A stretch of 5,250 nt of DNA from an uncultured Clostridia bacterium (GTDB taxonomy: Bacteria; Bacillota; Clostridia; UMGS1810), in contig CAKSIN010000051.1 in the NCBI GenBank assembly GCA_934463115.1, positions 1 to 5,250 of the forward strand, read 5' to 3'. Of this stretch, positions 5,228 through 5,250 are shown piece by piece (positions within the stretch are counted from its first letter, which is position 1; every line of letters begins with the position of its first letter). The notes under the pieces were generated by a model. It saw only the letters and a list, made by a program, of their open reading frames with translations, had not been told where the DNA came from and ran no database searches. The position numbers and the translations under genes were made by a program.

Positions 5228-5250
5228 ATGAACATTGAAATATAAATAAT

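Overview
The window looks like an accessory stretch of a low-to-mid-GC Gram-positive anaerobe, probably a gut Clostridia (Oscillospiraceae/Ruminococcaceae-like). This is inferred from three things: a long MalT-type LuxR regulator of the kind common in those genomes, consensus sigma-A promoters, and TTG starts. Base composition is split. Positions 1 to about 2530 are AT-rich. The large gene from 2839 onward is clearly richer in G+C, as expected when an acquired defence-type segment sits beside native chromosome.

Layout: (a) 2-658 is the 3' part of an unrecognised protein gene. (b) 777-1797 is a compact unit: a perfect consensus promoter, a 43-nt structured RNA hairpin at the transcript start, a Shine-Dalgarno, an Abi_2 (AbiD/AbiF-type) HEPN protein of 289 aa and a strong terminator. 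(c) 1822-1997 is the collapsed remnant of a DUF1016/YhcG-type PDDEXK nuclease gene. (d) 2041-2121 is a second perfect consensus promoter driving a second copy of the same hairpin, with no abi gene behind it. The next clear terminator is at 2315-2350. (e) 2386-2540 is non-coding DNA with a stem-loop and a nested pair of inverted repeats. (f) 2526-2777 is an AraC-family C-terminal remnant with part of its first helix-turn-helix missing. (g) 2839-5175 is an intact 778-aa STAND ATPase/LuxR (LAL/MalT-like) transcription regulator with its own promoter and a palindrome over the -35 box.

The most interesting signal is the pair of hairpins. Over 43 aligned positions the two copies differ at 14, and all 14 are transitions. 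Every predicted base pair survives as Watson-Crick or G-U, and one pair is a full C-G to U-A compensation. Both copies sit just downstream of TTGACA-17-TATAAT promoters. This points to a selected small RNA, one copy being the leader of the Abi HEPN gene and the other free-standing. A HEPN toxin with an RNA antitoxin or RNA partner is the natural hypothesis. I recall reports linking AbiF proteins to conserved non-coding RNAs and to the ancestry of Cas13, but I could not check them here. The free-standing second copy is the less expected part.
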